In this document: in pieces, positions 1 to 7,847 of the stretch | Layout: the number at the start of each line of letters is the position of its first letter | Position numbering within the stretch: the first letter of the stretch is position 1 | From: Candidatus Babelota bacterium | GTDB lineage: Bacteria; Babelota; Babeliae; Babelales; Babelaceae | Assembly (NCBI GenBank): GCA_003174035.1 | Contig: PRDV01000030.1 | Location: 1-25,017, forward strand | Direction of reading: 5' to 3' | DNA: 25,017 bases | Notes under the pieces: model-generated | What the model saw: only the letters and a program-made list of their open reading frames with translations | The model's database searches: none | What the model was told of the DNA's origin: nothing | Position numbers and translations under genes: made by a program

Positions 1-242
1 ATTTGGAATCCCTTGCCTTAAATTCTCGCATACGATCATTTCTTGATGGTGTAACAGCAGCTGTTGCAGGCCTTATTACAGCTGACGTTCTTGGCTTTCT
101 TAAAGAAATCCTCGTAGATGTCACAAGTTTTGGCATATTTCTCTTGTCGCTCATTTTTTTATATCTTTCAAAAGCTCACAATGCTGTTATTTGGGTAATT
201 CTTACCGCTGTCTTAGTAGGTATAGTGAGCGGGATTGTATAA
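1..242 (+). CDS. chrA: Chromate transporter (ChrA family), C-terminal fragment
   Basis: The frame is open from the window edge to a TAA at 240-242, giving about 79 residues of a membrane protein whose 5' part lies outside the window. It opens with a hydrophilic stretch (SRIRSFLDG), then VTAAVAGLI and two or three further hydrophobic segments. That layout, especially the F(L)xGVTAAVxGLI block, is what I know from the C-terminal end of ChrA-type chromate transporters, inner-membrane proteins that export chromate. The TTG at 3-5 is probably an internal codon, not the start. It converges on the DUF1259 gene with a 71-bp gap in which I see no convincing terminator. Family assignment rests on a short stretch, so it is moderately confident; substrate is inferred from family. 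Confidence 0.6.
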   Translation, partial: LESLALNSRIRSFLDGVTAAVAGLITADVLGFLKEILVDVTSFGIFLLSLIFLYLSKAHNAVIWVILTAVLVGIVSGIV

Positions 243-313
243 GAATGCCTAGAAGAGATGATATCTTTTGTGTTTTCATGATGTTCCTTATTAGCCTATG
301 AGCGAGCTTAGGA

Positions 314-1216
314 TTAATGAGTGAGCGATAGAGCCCGTTTTATTCCCTTTGCAAGATCGGTGGCCTTTCCTTGTCCCATGTAGTGGAGGAACAGCATGCG
401 TGGTTGCTCATGCGTCATATGATTATGCATCGCAACGATAGTTATGCCAGCTTGTCTGAGTGCTTTTAAGACTGGCTGTAATTCATCCTCAAGAACTGCA
501 AAATCACCAAGGACTAAGGCATTATCATCGGTACCTGAAAATGCAGCCCAAGTATTTATTCCCATGTTCTTGCCTATTGTGCAACCACAACCAGCACGAA
601 TTTTCCTGCCGATGACTACCTTATGCATCCCATCGAAAGTGGTTCCTGAGATGCCAAAAATAGTATCAATCAATGAACCAGTTATAGTGCTCTTTGTGAT
701 AGGAGATGCAGTGTGTCCGGAAGGTACAGGCTTTTTTGCGCGTATCTGGGCTACGGTATCTAACATACTTTTAATGCCCTGTGCTGCAAGTTTCGTTTTT
801 CCCTCGAACGATATATGCATAAAGTAGGTTTTTGGAGAATCAAAGAAAAAATGATTGTGGAGTGCTGTTACCTGGAAATCATGTTTGAAAGCGCTATCCA
901 TCACAGTGTTTACCTCATCTTCAAAAAGAACGAGATCTCCCATGGCCATGCTCTCGATAGTTGCAATTTTACCTTCCTGGAAAGATATCCATGAAGTTGT
1001 TCCCATGAATGGCGCTATGGTAGTGCCTTTTAGTTTTATATCTTTGCGCGGAAAGCTTACTTTTATAACTCCCTCATCTTTGAAGACTTCAGCTTTAGTG
1101 TGCAAGATTGTTTCCAGTATCCGCTGACGCTGACGAGAACCCCTTTTTGGGTTCTTCCCATAGAGAGAGTTACCTAAGATAAAAAGGAAAAGAGCCAAAT
1201 TTACCAAGATTTTCAT
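314..1216 (-). CDS. Secreted tandem DUF1259 (LppY/LpqO-like) protein
   Basis: The 300-residue protein starts with a signal peptide (MKILVNLALFLFILGNSLYG) followed by two copies of the same domain, about residues 30-157 and 175-297. Each copy has the DUF1259 pattern: a G..SW..F or G.NTWAAF strand, a (M)GDLVLFEDEV or LGDFAVLEDEL acidic segment, and an ALHNH (118-122) or AMHNH (262-266) motif followed by a FMHI/FLHY strand. The paired His clusters and acidic residues suggest a metal site, but no activity is established for this family that I can rely on. I chose the ATG at 1216 over an in-frame GTG at 1234 because it places the signal peptide at the N-terminus with a GAG element about 8 bases upstream. 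A promoter (1294-1323) lies just upstream, and the neighbours are a TolC-like protein and a multicopper oxidase, so a role in periplasmic metal handling is a reasonable inference. Confidence 0.8.
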   Translation of the reverse strand: MKILVNLALFLFILGNSLYGKNPKRGSRQRQRILETILHTKAEVFKDEGVIKVSFPRKDIKLKGTTIAPFMGTTSWISFQEGKIATIESMAMGDLVLFEDEVNTVMDSAFKHDFQVTALHNHFFFDSPKTYFMHISFEGKTKLAAQGIKSMLDTVAQIRAKKPVPSGHTASPITKSTITGSLIDTIFGISGTTFDGMHKVVIGRKIRAGCGCTIGKNMGINTWAAFSGTDDNALVLGDFAVLEDELQPVLKALRQAGITIVAMHNHMTHEQPRMLFLHYMGQGKATDLAKGIKRALSLTH

Positions 1217-1293
1217 AAGATTTACTCGCAACACCTATGAGCCAAAGGAATGCCGAAAGACAGGGCATGACTTAGTACATACCATTCTTAGCT

Positions 1294-1323
1294 ATTCTAT
1301 CTCGTTTGTGGTAACAATTTCAA
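1294..1323 (-). promoter_or_regulatory. Sigma-70-type promoter for the DUF1259 gene
   Basis: Read on the minus strand, TTGAAA (1318-1323) is followed after 18 bp by TAGAAT (1294-1299), each matching five of six consensus bases. It lies in the 121-bp gap between the TolC-like gene and the DUF1259 start, leaving a leader of about 70 nt. Confidence 0.5.
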
Positions 1324-1337
1324 GAGAGCAGGTAGAT

Positions 1338-2711
1338 TCAGAAGCGATCAAGCTTTTTGCCTACAGCCATTTCAAGATTCGTATAAGCGTCCAGCATATG
1401 ATGAAGAGTTTGTAGATATTTTCGTTGGGTTTTATAGAGAGCGGCTTCTGTCTGAAGAAGGGTAGGTAGTGTTATTTGCATCTGCTTATGAAACTCCTGC
1501 GTATACTTGAGTGCTTGTTGATTAAACAGGGTTAATTTTTTATCGAAGACTGAGACATTCTCGCGAACTCCTTCAAAACGTACATAGGCAGCGGTTATGT
1601 TTGCGATAACCGTAAGTTGTGCTTGCTGGTATTCCTTTTCAGCTTTTTTTAGGTGAAATTCTGCCCTGGCTATGGCTGCTTGATTATGATTAAAAAGAGG
1701 TACCTCGGCGCTCACATAAGGGCCTATTCCGCTTTGATGCGGGTCAAAATCTTGTTTGAACGCAATGCCTAGAGCACATTCCGTTATTTTTCTTGAATTC
1801 TCATATGCTATAAGATCTTGGTAGTACTTGATCTGCAATCGTGCAAGGATTATTTCGTAATGATGTTCTAAGGCCCAGTGAATGAGCTCATCTTTTTCTG
1901 GTAGGGAAGGAATCAGCGTAGCTAGCTTCTCGGTAAGTATGAAAAGGGGATAGCAAAGCGGGTCAAGTCCCATAATTAAGCAGAGACGGGCATGATACTC
2001 CTCCAGAAGCGCTTTTAATTCGGTAATTTTAAGTTCCCAGGTTCCAACCTCGACCTCTGCGAGGGAAATATCGAGATCGCTAGCAAATCCAAACTCTTTG
2101 CGTTTTTTTAGATCATATCGCAATAATGTTATACGATCCGCTGTTTGCTGAGCATTTTCTAGCAATGCGTGAGTAAACATTAGCGTATCATAAGCTAAGC
2201 GCGTATTGGTGTATATCTCGAAAGCAACCTTTACTACGCCATATATCGACGCTTCAAGCTTGTCTTTGAAAACTTTTTTACGTCGAGGAATTTGCCATAG
2301 ATCGGTTAATGACAATAAAGGAGCTTCTACTTCTATATTAGTGCGGATATTTTTTTTAGCATCAGGAATATTGAATGAAGCTGAAATTGAAGGGTTTTTT
2401 AGCAGTCCGGCTTCGAGCAAATCAGCCTTTGAAATTCCTAGTTCTTCATAAGAAGCTTGCAGTTTTTTATTGTTATATAAGGCGATCTGAATTGCTCTAT
2501 TGCGTGATAATTCATTTACAGGCTCGCAAAAATCTGAGCATTGTTCCACGTTGATGCTTTGATCCAGTACTTCGTTCACCATTTCTTGCGTTCGCTTGTA
2601 CTCATGGTGGTATGATATTTTTTGACAGCCACTCAGCATTAGTATCACTAGGCAAAGCCCAATTCGTCCATAATGAAGATTGCTCGATCTAGTAAACATG
2701 CTAGTGAACAT
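1338..2711 (-). CDS. TolC-family outer membrane efflux lipoprotein
   Basis: The protein is 457 residues, usual for the outer membrane factor family (TolC/CusC/OprM), which forms the trimeric outer-membrane tunnel of tripartite efflux pumps. It has a lipoprotein signal with the lipobox LSGC (acylated Cys about residue 29). Long amphipathic helices follow in two similar halves, with the typical ALYNNKKLQASYEELGISKADLLEAG start of the first half and repeated sequences such as AEVEVGTWELKITELKALLEEY. Its ATG (2709-2711) lies inside the last codons of the multicopper oxidase gene; a second ATG at 2697-2699 begins one base after that gene's stop. Either start implies translational coupling to the oxidase. 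No RND pump or membrane-fusion protein is in the window, so its pump partner is unknown. Export of copper or another metal is inferred only from context. Confidence 0.85.
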   Translation of the reverse strand: MFTSMFTRSSNLHYGRIGLCLVILMLSGCQKISYHHEYKRTQEMVNEVLDQSINVEQCSDFCEPVNELSRNRAIQIALYNNKKLQASYEELGISKADLLEAGLLKNPSISASFNIPDAKKNIRTNIEVEAPLLSLTDLWQIPRRKKVFKDKLEASIYGVVKVAFEIYTNTRLAYDTLMFTHALLENAQQTADRITLLRYDLKKRKEFGFASDLDISLAEVEVGTWELKITELKALLEEYHARLCLIMGLDPLCYPLFILTEKLATLIPSLPEKDELIHWALEHHYEIILARLQIKYYQDLIAYENSRKITECALGIAFKQDFDPHQSGIGPYVSAEVPLFNHNQAAIARAEFHLKKAEKEYQQAQLTVIANITAAYVRFEGVRENVSVFDKKLTLFNQQALKYTQEFHKQMQITLPTLLQTEAALYKTQRKYLQTLHHMLDAYTNLEMAVGKKLDRF

Positions 2712-3957
2712 GAGTGCGCTCCGCGCCTTTCTTGTGCGCCTTATGATTCTTCAAGAATCCATAGGCATCGAGTGTATTATTTTCTTTCGTAGTCTGCTTT
2801 GGATGACGCCAAGGCTTTAATGGATCTTGCGGAAGGACATTCACAAGCGTATACATCCCGCCATGGGGCATGATGCCCATAGGGACTTCAGCGTGAGCAT
2901 TCATGACATGATGCATCTTGTGGCAATGAAACGGCCATGCACCAGGATTCCATGCTACAAATTCAACCTCTCTGGTGGCTCCTGGAGGAACATTGATAGT
3001 TGAACCTTTCCATTGTGCTGATTCTTTTATTGGGCCGCCTTCGGTGCCGACTACGGTCCACGTGTGTCCGTGAATATGAATAGGATGGCTATCCATGACC
3101 ATATTGCCGAAATGGATCCGTACACGTTCTCCTTGTTTGATATCGATGATAGGAATGCTGGGAGCAGCATGGCCATTAAAGGTAAACCAGTTAAATTGAG
3201 TTGTTAATAAATTGGGATAGCTATTTCCTGGCAGTAGAGCCCATTCCTGAAGTAAGATCCCTATATGCCTATCCACGTTATGAGCATAATTTTTGGGATG
3301 GATAATCAAAAGTCCCACAAGGCCGTACATTTCTTGCTTTGCAATATTAAACCCACTATGGTAAAAATAAGTTCCTGATTGATAGGCCGTGAATTCATAG
3401 GTATGGGTTTGGCCAGGTAGCACTGGTGCATCATCTGATGATCCATCTTGGGCGAAAGGAAGTTCAATGCCATGCCAGTGGATAGTTGTGGGCTCAGGGA
3501 GCTCATTCTTAAATATGACACGTATGGTGTCACCTTCAGTTATTTCGATGGTTGGGCCTGGCGTAGTACCATTATATCCCCAAGCGCGCAATTTTTGACG
3601 TAGTTTCATCTTGTGGACACCGAGACCATGGCTCATGCTCCTCATTAAGGTTTTAGATGGTGTAGCGCCATTGGTAATCCATTGTTCCACTGGTTGTGCA
3701 ATAAGATGAAAGACTTTTACGGTTCCATCCAACTCATAGCCTAGTGCGGGTATGCCTATTGTTTCGACCACACCCATTTGTTTTCCGGTGAGCTTTGGGG
3801 GAGGGGAAAGTTTTATGGATGGATCTTTCCAGGCATGCAGGGAAGGATGTAGTTTCCTTTTTTTTGGTAACTGCCGACTGTAGCCTATCAGCCAATGTTC
3901 GGATACGAGAATGAGGCCGAGTATTATGAGTTTTTTTATCATGATGATGCTATTCAT
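2701..3957 (-). CDS. Exported multicopper oxidase, two-domain, with altered copper ligands
   Basis: The 418-residue protein has an N-terminal signal segment (second possible start MIKKLIILG at residue 6) and two recognisable cupredoxin domains, about 105-222 and 250-378, so it is shorter than three-domain laccases. Copper-site motifs are visible: IHWHG (H160, H162), FYHSG (H200), HPIHIHGH (H291, H294, H296) and FHCHKMHH (H344, C345, H346, H350). Two positions depart from the family norm. The HxH normally seen at 200-202 reads H-S-G, and the type-1 axial position, ten residues after the Cys, is His355 rather than Met or Leu. Family members oxidise Cu(I), metals or phenols in the periplasm. It precedes and overlaps the TolC-like gene. 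The ribosome-binding site for either start is weak, so the exact start is uncertain. Confidence 0.85.
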   Translation of the reverse strand: MNSIIMIKKLIILGLILVSEHWLIGYSRQLPKKRKLHPSLHAWKDPSIKLSPPPKLTGKQMGVVETIGIPALGYELDGTVKVFHLIAQPVEQWITNGATPSKTLMRSMSHGLGVHKMKLRQKLRAWGYNGTTPGPTIEITEGDTIRVIFKNELPEPTTIHWHGIELPFAQDGSSDDAPVLPGQTHTYEFTAYQSGTYFYHSGFNIAKQEMYGLVGLLIIHPKNYAHNVDRHIGILLQEWALLPGNSYPNLLTTQFNWFTFNGHAAPSIPIIDIKQGERVRIHFGNMVMDSHPIHIHGHTWTVVGTEGGPIKESAQWKGSTINVPPGATREVEFVAWNPGAWPFHCHKMHHVMNAHAEVPMGIMPHGGMYTLVNVLPQDPLKPWRHPKQTTKENNTLDAYGFLKNHKAHKKGAERTHVH

Positions 3958-3983
3958 AGGTAACAGAGTATTTTACTGATGCG

Positions 3984-4013
3984 AAACTACAGAATTTGTG
4001 CGTTTGCTGTCAA
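3984..4013 (-). promoter_or_regulatory. Candidate promoter for the oxidase-TolC pair
   Basis: On the minus strand a perfect TTGACA (4008-4013) is followed after 18 bp by TAGTTT (3984-3989), a poor -10. It lies in the 69-bp gap after the MFS gene. The good -35 makes a separate promoter plausible, but read-through from the MFS gene is equally possible. Confidence 0.3.
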
Positions 4014-4026
4014 TAATAAGGATTTT

Positions 4027-5217
4027 TTAATGATATCTTCCGAGCGGAATAAGCATCGCCGCTGCAATAAAGCTCATGATAGCTCCATATAAGAAAGCTA
4101 TTTCCGGGGAGAATGCAGTCCATAAAAAACCTACCATTAGGCTCGAAAGAAGATCGCCTACACTGTCCACGGTGAGTAAAATACCGTAACCAGTTCCACG
4201 AACCTGTTCTGGCAAAAGATCAGCTGCTACCGATTTTTCAAGCGTACTGACACTGCCAGCGCTTATGCCTGATAGCAGAAAAATGACTGAGAGGAGTACG
4301 AGATTATCTGTTGCCCAGATAAGGGCGAAAGACATACAGCCAAATACCACAAAACCGCATAAACCAAGAAGTGCCTTTCTTCCTACCCGATCACTCAAAG
4401 CACCGATGCCGTAACTCGCCGCAGCCTGTACAATATTGCGAAAAATATAGAGAAGCGTGGCGATGCTTAATGCTGCTACCATCCCAGAAGCAGCAAGATT
4501 ATTTTGGACCCGTAAAAGGAGCAATGTTTTATTGAAATTCCCCACACCAAAGATCAAAATTGATCCCAAGAATATGAAAAATGAGCGGGGGAGTTCACTG
4601 AGGGGAACCCAAGGATTCTGACTTTTTGTGTGTGGTATTTCTTGAATCAAGAATAGCAAGGCGAGAAATGCAAGAATACCTGGTATCAACGTTACAAAAA
4701 ATATAACCGGTAATGGCTGTGATGAAAGAAAATAGACGATAAGCGGGCCCGCAACTGCCCCTGCGGTATCCATTGCTTGCCGAAACCCAAAGGCATGCCC
4801 ATAATAAGCAGGATCGGTAGCGTCTGCCATCATGGCATTCCGGGGAGCACTGGTAAGTCCGCGGCCTACCCATGCGCCGGCATGGAGAAGGAGCACGCTT
4901 ACCCAGCTTTGGGCTGCGCCCATGCATCCGACCAATAATCCAGAGGCGGCATACCCTGATAAAATAAGTGGTTTCCGATTGATTATATGATCATTCATCC
5001 ATCCTGAGAATAAGGTTGTCACGCTTGCAGCTGCCGTAGATACGCCACTTATTATCCCCAGATAATACGGTGCCTGCTGACTACCTACCAAATGCATTAC
5101 TAAGGCAGGAAGTACCAATGGCACGACCTCATGACTAGCGTCACTCAAAAAACTTGCGATACCAAATCCTAAAAGATTGCGGTTGAGCCACGGAAGATTA
5201 GACTGCTTGAACTGCAT
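4027..5217 (-). CDS. Major facilitator superfamily transporter
   Basis: The 396-residue polytopic protein has about twelve hydrophobic segments. Family landmarks are a degenerate loop 2-3 motif (GWMNDHIINRKP, residues 72-83), a GRGLTSAPRNAMMAD block (118-132) leading into GFRQAMDTAGAVAGP, and a canonical GALSDRVGRK (272-281) at the equivalent loop of the second half. The N-terminal SFLSDASHEVVPLVLP and the SAPRNAM segment resemble a subfamily of MFS exporters often found beside metal and stress genes; I cannot name the substrate. Its first 20 bases overlap the end of the PI-PLC gene, so the two are almost certainly co-transcribed and coupled. It is followed after 69 bp by the oxidase gene in the same direction. 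Confidence 0.85.
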   Translation of the reverse strand: MQFKQSNLPWLNRNLLGFGIASFLSDASHEVVPLVLPALVMHLVGSQQAPYYLGIISGVSTAAASVTTLFSGWMNDHIINRKPLILSGYAASGLLVGCMGAAQSWVSVLLLHAGAWVGRGLTSAPRNAMMADATDPAYYGHAFGFRQAMDTAGAVAGPLIVYFLSSQPLPVIFFVTLIPGILAFLALLFLIQEIPHTKSQNPWVPLSELPRSFFIFLGSILIFGVGNFNKTLLLLRVQNNLAASGMVAALSIATLLYIFRNIVQAAASYGIGALSDRVGRKALLGLCGFVVFGCMSFALIWATDNLVLLSVIFLLSGISAGSVSTLEKSVAADLLPEQVRGTGYGILLTVDSVGDLLSSLMVGFLWTAFSPEIAFLYGAIMSFIAAAMLIPLGRYH

Positions 5218-6136
5218 AAAAGCACCGCTTACGTATTTCAGGATTGTGAGCTTTTTTATTAATCAGGTTCACTCGTTTCATGCCATCTCCTTCGTTGACA
5301 AAATCTATGCTTATAAAATTGGGCAGTCGGTCACGGCAATACGATGAATCAAGCCCATGAGTGAGTTTTTTTAAGAGTATATCAAGACCCGTTGAATTGA
5401 AGTAAGCATAGGAGTTATCCCAGGTAAATTTGAGTCGAGGAAAAGAATTAACGCAATACAAATACCGTGGATGAGAGCGCCATTTTTTAGATTCAGAACG
5501 TTCTTTGCAAGCGCGCATTGGATAAATGGCTCCCCATTGATTTTCAACAACATGCTGCCACTGGTTATAGGTGTATGCTGTTTGCTCTTTTGGATTAAAG
5601 ATAATGAGCCGCTTATTCTGTTTTTGCATCCATTCAATAGAGGGCCATCCATTCTTTTCTACAGGGTTCCAATCTGCTGGGGAAAGGATAGAGGTTTCTA
5701 GTTGGGCCTCGAGAAATGCATTATCAAGGGTTTGTGTGTCTCGGACGTAATTTTCAAGAAAAATCGTGACAATTTCCTTATCATGTGCCTTCAAAAACGA
5801 ACGAATGGTCTTGAGTGCCTCATGAAAAGACATATGGCTCTTACCGCTGCGGATGCACTTAGTTATAAAGGGGTTCCCATGGCAGAGAATTATGCTATGA
5901 TCGCTCTCTTCATGCAGATCCAGCATGAGCCCACGCACTCCTGCTGCTAACTGTTCAGCAATGGTCCACGTTTGTTGAGCATACCAATACCCATGGCGAT
6001 GGGCAGCGTAGGAATTATGGGAGGTAAGAAAGCAGACTTCATGATACCGCAGATGCTTCTGTGGTGAATGCCATCGTTCAAGTGCCTCTAGAGCGTAAAA
6101 AGCGCTTATTATAAGCAGCATACTGATTTTTTTCAT
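5198..6136 (-). CDS. Secreted PI-PLC X-domain phosphodiesterase
   Basis: The 312-residue protein has a signal peptide (MKKISMLLIISAFYALEALE) and then the PLC-like phosphodiesterase barrel. LTSHNSYA holds the general-base His (H40), GVRGLMLDLHEE (66-77) is the second strand, and ILCHGNPF places the second catalytic His at 86. EIVTIFLENYV (about 120-130) and WPSIEWMQKQNKRLIIF complete the pattern of the single-domain, calcium-independent PI-PLC family. Such enzymes cleave phosphatidylinositol or GPI anchors; bacterial secreted members act on host membranes, so a host-directed role is an attractive but unproven inference. A GGGGGGA ribosome-binding site lies about 6 bases before the ATG. It overlaps the downstream MFS gene by 20 bases. 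Confidence 0.8.
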   Translation of the reverse strand: MKKISMLLIISAFYALEALERWHSPQKHLRYHEVCFLTSHNSYAAHRHGYWYAQQTWTIAEQLAAGVRGLMLDLHEESDHSIILCHGNPFITKCIRSGKSHMSFHEALKTIRSFLKAHDKEIVTIFLENYVRDTQTLDNAFLEAQLETSILSPADWNPVEKNGWPSIEWMQKQNKRLIIFNPKEQTAYTYNQWQHVVENQWGAIYPMRACKERSESKKWRSHPRYLYCVNSFPRLKFTWDNSYAYFNSTGLDILLKKLTHGLDSSYCRDRLPNFISIDFVNEGDGMKRVNLINKKAHNPEIRKRCFYAVQAV

Positions 6137-6156
6137 AACATTCCCCCCGTCTGTTT

Positions 6157-6186
6157 AGTATAGGAAAATTAATTTTCTTTCAGCAA
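6157..6186 (-). promoter_or_regulatory. Candidate promoter for the PI-PLC/MFS operon
   Basis: On the minus strand TTGCTG (6181-6186), 18 bp, TATACT (6157-6162). The -10 matches five of six bases and the -35 only three. It would give a leader of about 15 nt before the start codon at 6136. Confidence 0.4.
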
Positions 6187-6412
6187 GATAAATGCATCCT
6201 GGCGAGAGAAAGTGGTGAAAGAACCTACCACCCCAAAAAATCCGAGTGTATACCCTAGTTTTTGTTAAAGCCTGGGCTCAAATGCCGAGATGAATTTCCC
6301 GGGTGAGCGCTGCCCGAAGACCTTAAAAAAAAGCGAGCGCTTAAAAAGAAAGCAGTGATCAAATCATGCGTCGCATTCGTTATTTCCGATCAAAAAAATT
6401 TTAAAAAAAGAC

Positions 6413-6497
6413 TTTGCAAAGCCAAGGAATCTGCTAAAGTGTTTATATCTTTTGGGGGTGGAAAAAAGATATCATTTTTAAACGAGAGTGAGTCATC
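6413..6497 (+). promoter_or_regulatory. dnaA promoter candidate and leader hairpin
   Basis: The 361-bp gap between the PI-PLC gene and dnaA (6137-6497) holds no ORF that I credit. Near its right end TTTGCA (6413-6418) is followed after 16 bp by TAAAGT (6435-6440), preceded by TG as in an extended -10; this is a weak promoter match. Immediately downstream is a perfect 9-bp hairpin: arms 6445-6453 (ATATCTTTT) and 6464-6472 (AAAAGATAT) around a G-rich 10-base loop. If the promoter is right, the hairpin sits at the very 5' end of the dnaA mRNA. GAGAG and GTGAG elements at 6484-6492 serve the TTG start. No DnaA-box cluster is visible in the gap. Confidence 0.35.
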
Positions 6498-7847
6498 TTG
6501 AACGTACGACACATCTGGCAGGAATTTTTAGCGATTGCGACTCAAGAGGTAGGCAGTAGGGTAGTTGAAACCTGGTTGCGAGCGATCTCATGTGAACGCT
6601 GGGATGCCGCTACTCAGACAGTGTATTTAAAAGCCCCCAATGCTTTTATCAAAGACTGGGTTGCCTTACATTATAGTACTCTCATAAAAACACATCTGTG
6701 CAGGCTTCTCCATGAGCAAAAGATAGCGCTTCTGTTTCTTGATGAGAGCCGTGTTGAAGTTGGGCCGGTTATTACACCGGCGATTGTTGCAAAAAAAGCT
6801 ACGCCCGCTGTCCAGGTGAGACCGGCGATCCATCAGCAGCATTATTTTGAAAATTTTGTTGTGAGCCCTCAGAGTGCTCTCGCCTTCGAAGCAGCTCGTA
6901 AAGTGGCTGATATGCCTGGCAATATGTATAATCCCTTGTTAATTTATGGAGGATCAGGACTCGGTAAGACCCATTTGCTGCATGCTGTAGCAAATCAGAT
7001 GAGATTAGTAAATGAAAAGGCGCGGATTCTCTATCAATCGGCAGATCGTTTTGTGCATGAATTCATTACCTCAATTCGATTTGATAAGGTTGCTGCTTTT
7101 GAAGCGCGATATAAAGATGTGGATGTGCTACTTATTGATGATATACAATGTATGGCGCATAAGGAGCAAACGCAGGAGGCATTTTTTACCATATTCAATG
7201 GACTGTATGAGGCCGGAAAACAAATTGTGTTTTCAAGTAATACACTTCCCTCACAATTGCCTGGATTTCAAGATCGACTCCGTACCCGTCTTAACGGGGC
7301 ACTGATTGCTGATATTCAGCCGCCAGTGCTGGAGACTCGCGTGCAGATTCTTCACAAAAAGGCTGAGCAGCAAAGGACATCGCTTTCGGATGAGGTGGCT
7401 CATTTCATTGCATCCAAAGTTTCATCAAATGTGCGGGAGCTTGAAGGATTATTGATTCGGGTGCTCGCCTTTGCAACGCTTACCCACCAAGCTATTTCTT
7501 TAGAACTTGCTCATAAGGTATTTAATCGCACTGCCATTGAGATGGTGCGCCAAGCGCCGGTTGATTTGCCCCGTGTGGCTGATACCGTAGCAAAGCATTT
7601 TGGGCATAGTATTCATGAACTGCGCTCTACAAAAAGACAAAAAAATCTCGTACTCGCGCGCCATACGGCTATGTATATCATGAAAAGGGTGACCGATCAC
7701 TCGCTTCTTGATATTGCTGCTTACTGGTGTCGCAAAGATCATTCGACCGTTATTCATGCAGTGAGCAAAATAGAACTGCTACGCGAGGCTGATGTTAGTT
7801 TTAATACAGAGTTACAGAAGCTCGAGTTGTTGGTAAAGGGTAGCTAG
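6498..7847 (+). CDS. dnaA: Chromosomal replication initiator DnaA
   Basis: DnaA (449 residues) binds origin DnaA boxes and melts oriC to start replication. Domain I (about 1-75, IWQEFLAIATQEVGSRVVETWL) and a short linker are followed by the AAA+ domain: Walker A GGSGLGKTH (151-159), Walker B DVLLIDDIQ (209-217), sensor-1 region SSNTLPSQL, and NVRELEGLLIRVLAFA (311-326). The C-terminal helix-turn-helix domain has RSTKRQKNLVLARHTAMY and CRKDHSTVIHA. The signature is divergent: the usual PRQ.AMYL reads ARHTAMYI, and the FGGRDHTTV core reads YWCRKDHSTV. The start is TTG at 6498, supported by GAG-rich sequence 5-10 bases upstream and by alignment to domain I. The stop overlaps the convergent kinase-like gene by 4 bases. 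No dnaN, recF or gyr gene is adjacent. Confidence 0.95.
   Translation: MNVRHIWQEFLAIATQEVGSRVVETWLRAISCERWDAATQTVYLKAPNAFIKDWVALHYSTLIKTHLCRLLHEQKIALLFLDESRVEVGPVITPAIVAKKATPAVQVRPAIHQQHYFENFVVSPQSALAFEAARKVADMPGNMYNPLLIYGGSGLGKTHLLHAVANQMRLVNEKARILYQSADRFVHEFITSIRFDKVAAFEARYKDVDVLLIDDIQCMAHKEQTQEAFFTIFNGLYEAGKQIVFSSNTLPSQLPGFQDRLRTRLNGALIADIQPPVLETRVQILHKKAEQQRTSLSDEVAHFIASKVSSNVRELEGLLIRVLAFATLTHQAISLELAHKVFNRTAIEMVRQAPVDLPRVADTVAKHFGHSIHELRSTKRQKNLVLARHTAMYIMKRVTDHSLLDIAAYWCRKDHSTVIHAVSKIELLREADVSFNTELQKLELLVKGS

Noticed and set aside
244..313. CCTAAG...TAGG inverted repeat between chrA and the DUF1259 gene as a terminator.
   Set aside because: Only four base pairs plus a mismatch and no T-tract on either strand.
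6137..6497. Possible replication origin beside dnaA.
   Set aside because: No cluster of DnaA boxes, no clear AT-rich unwinding element with repeats, and no dnaN neighbour.
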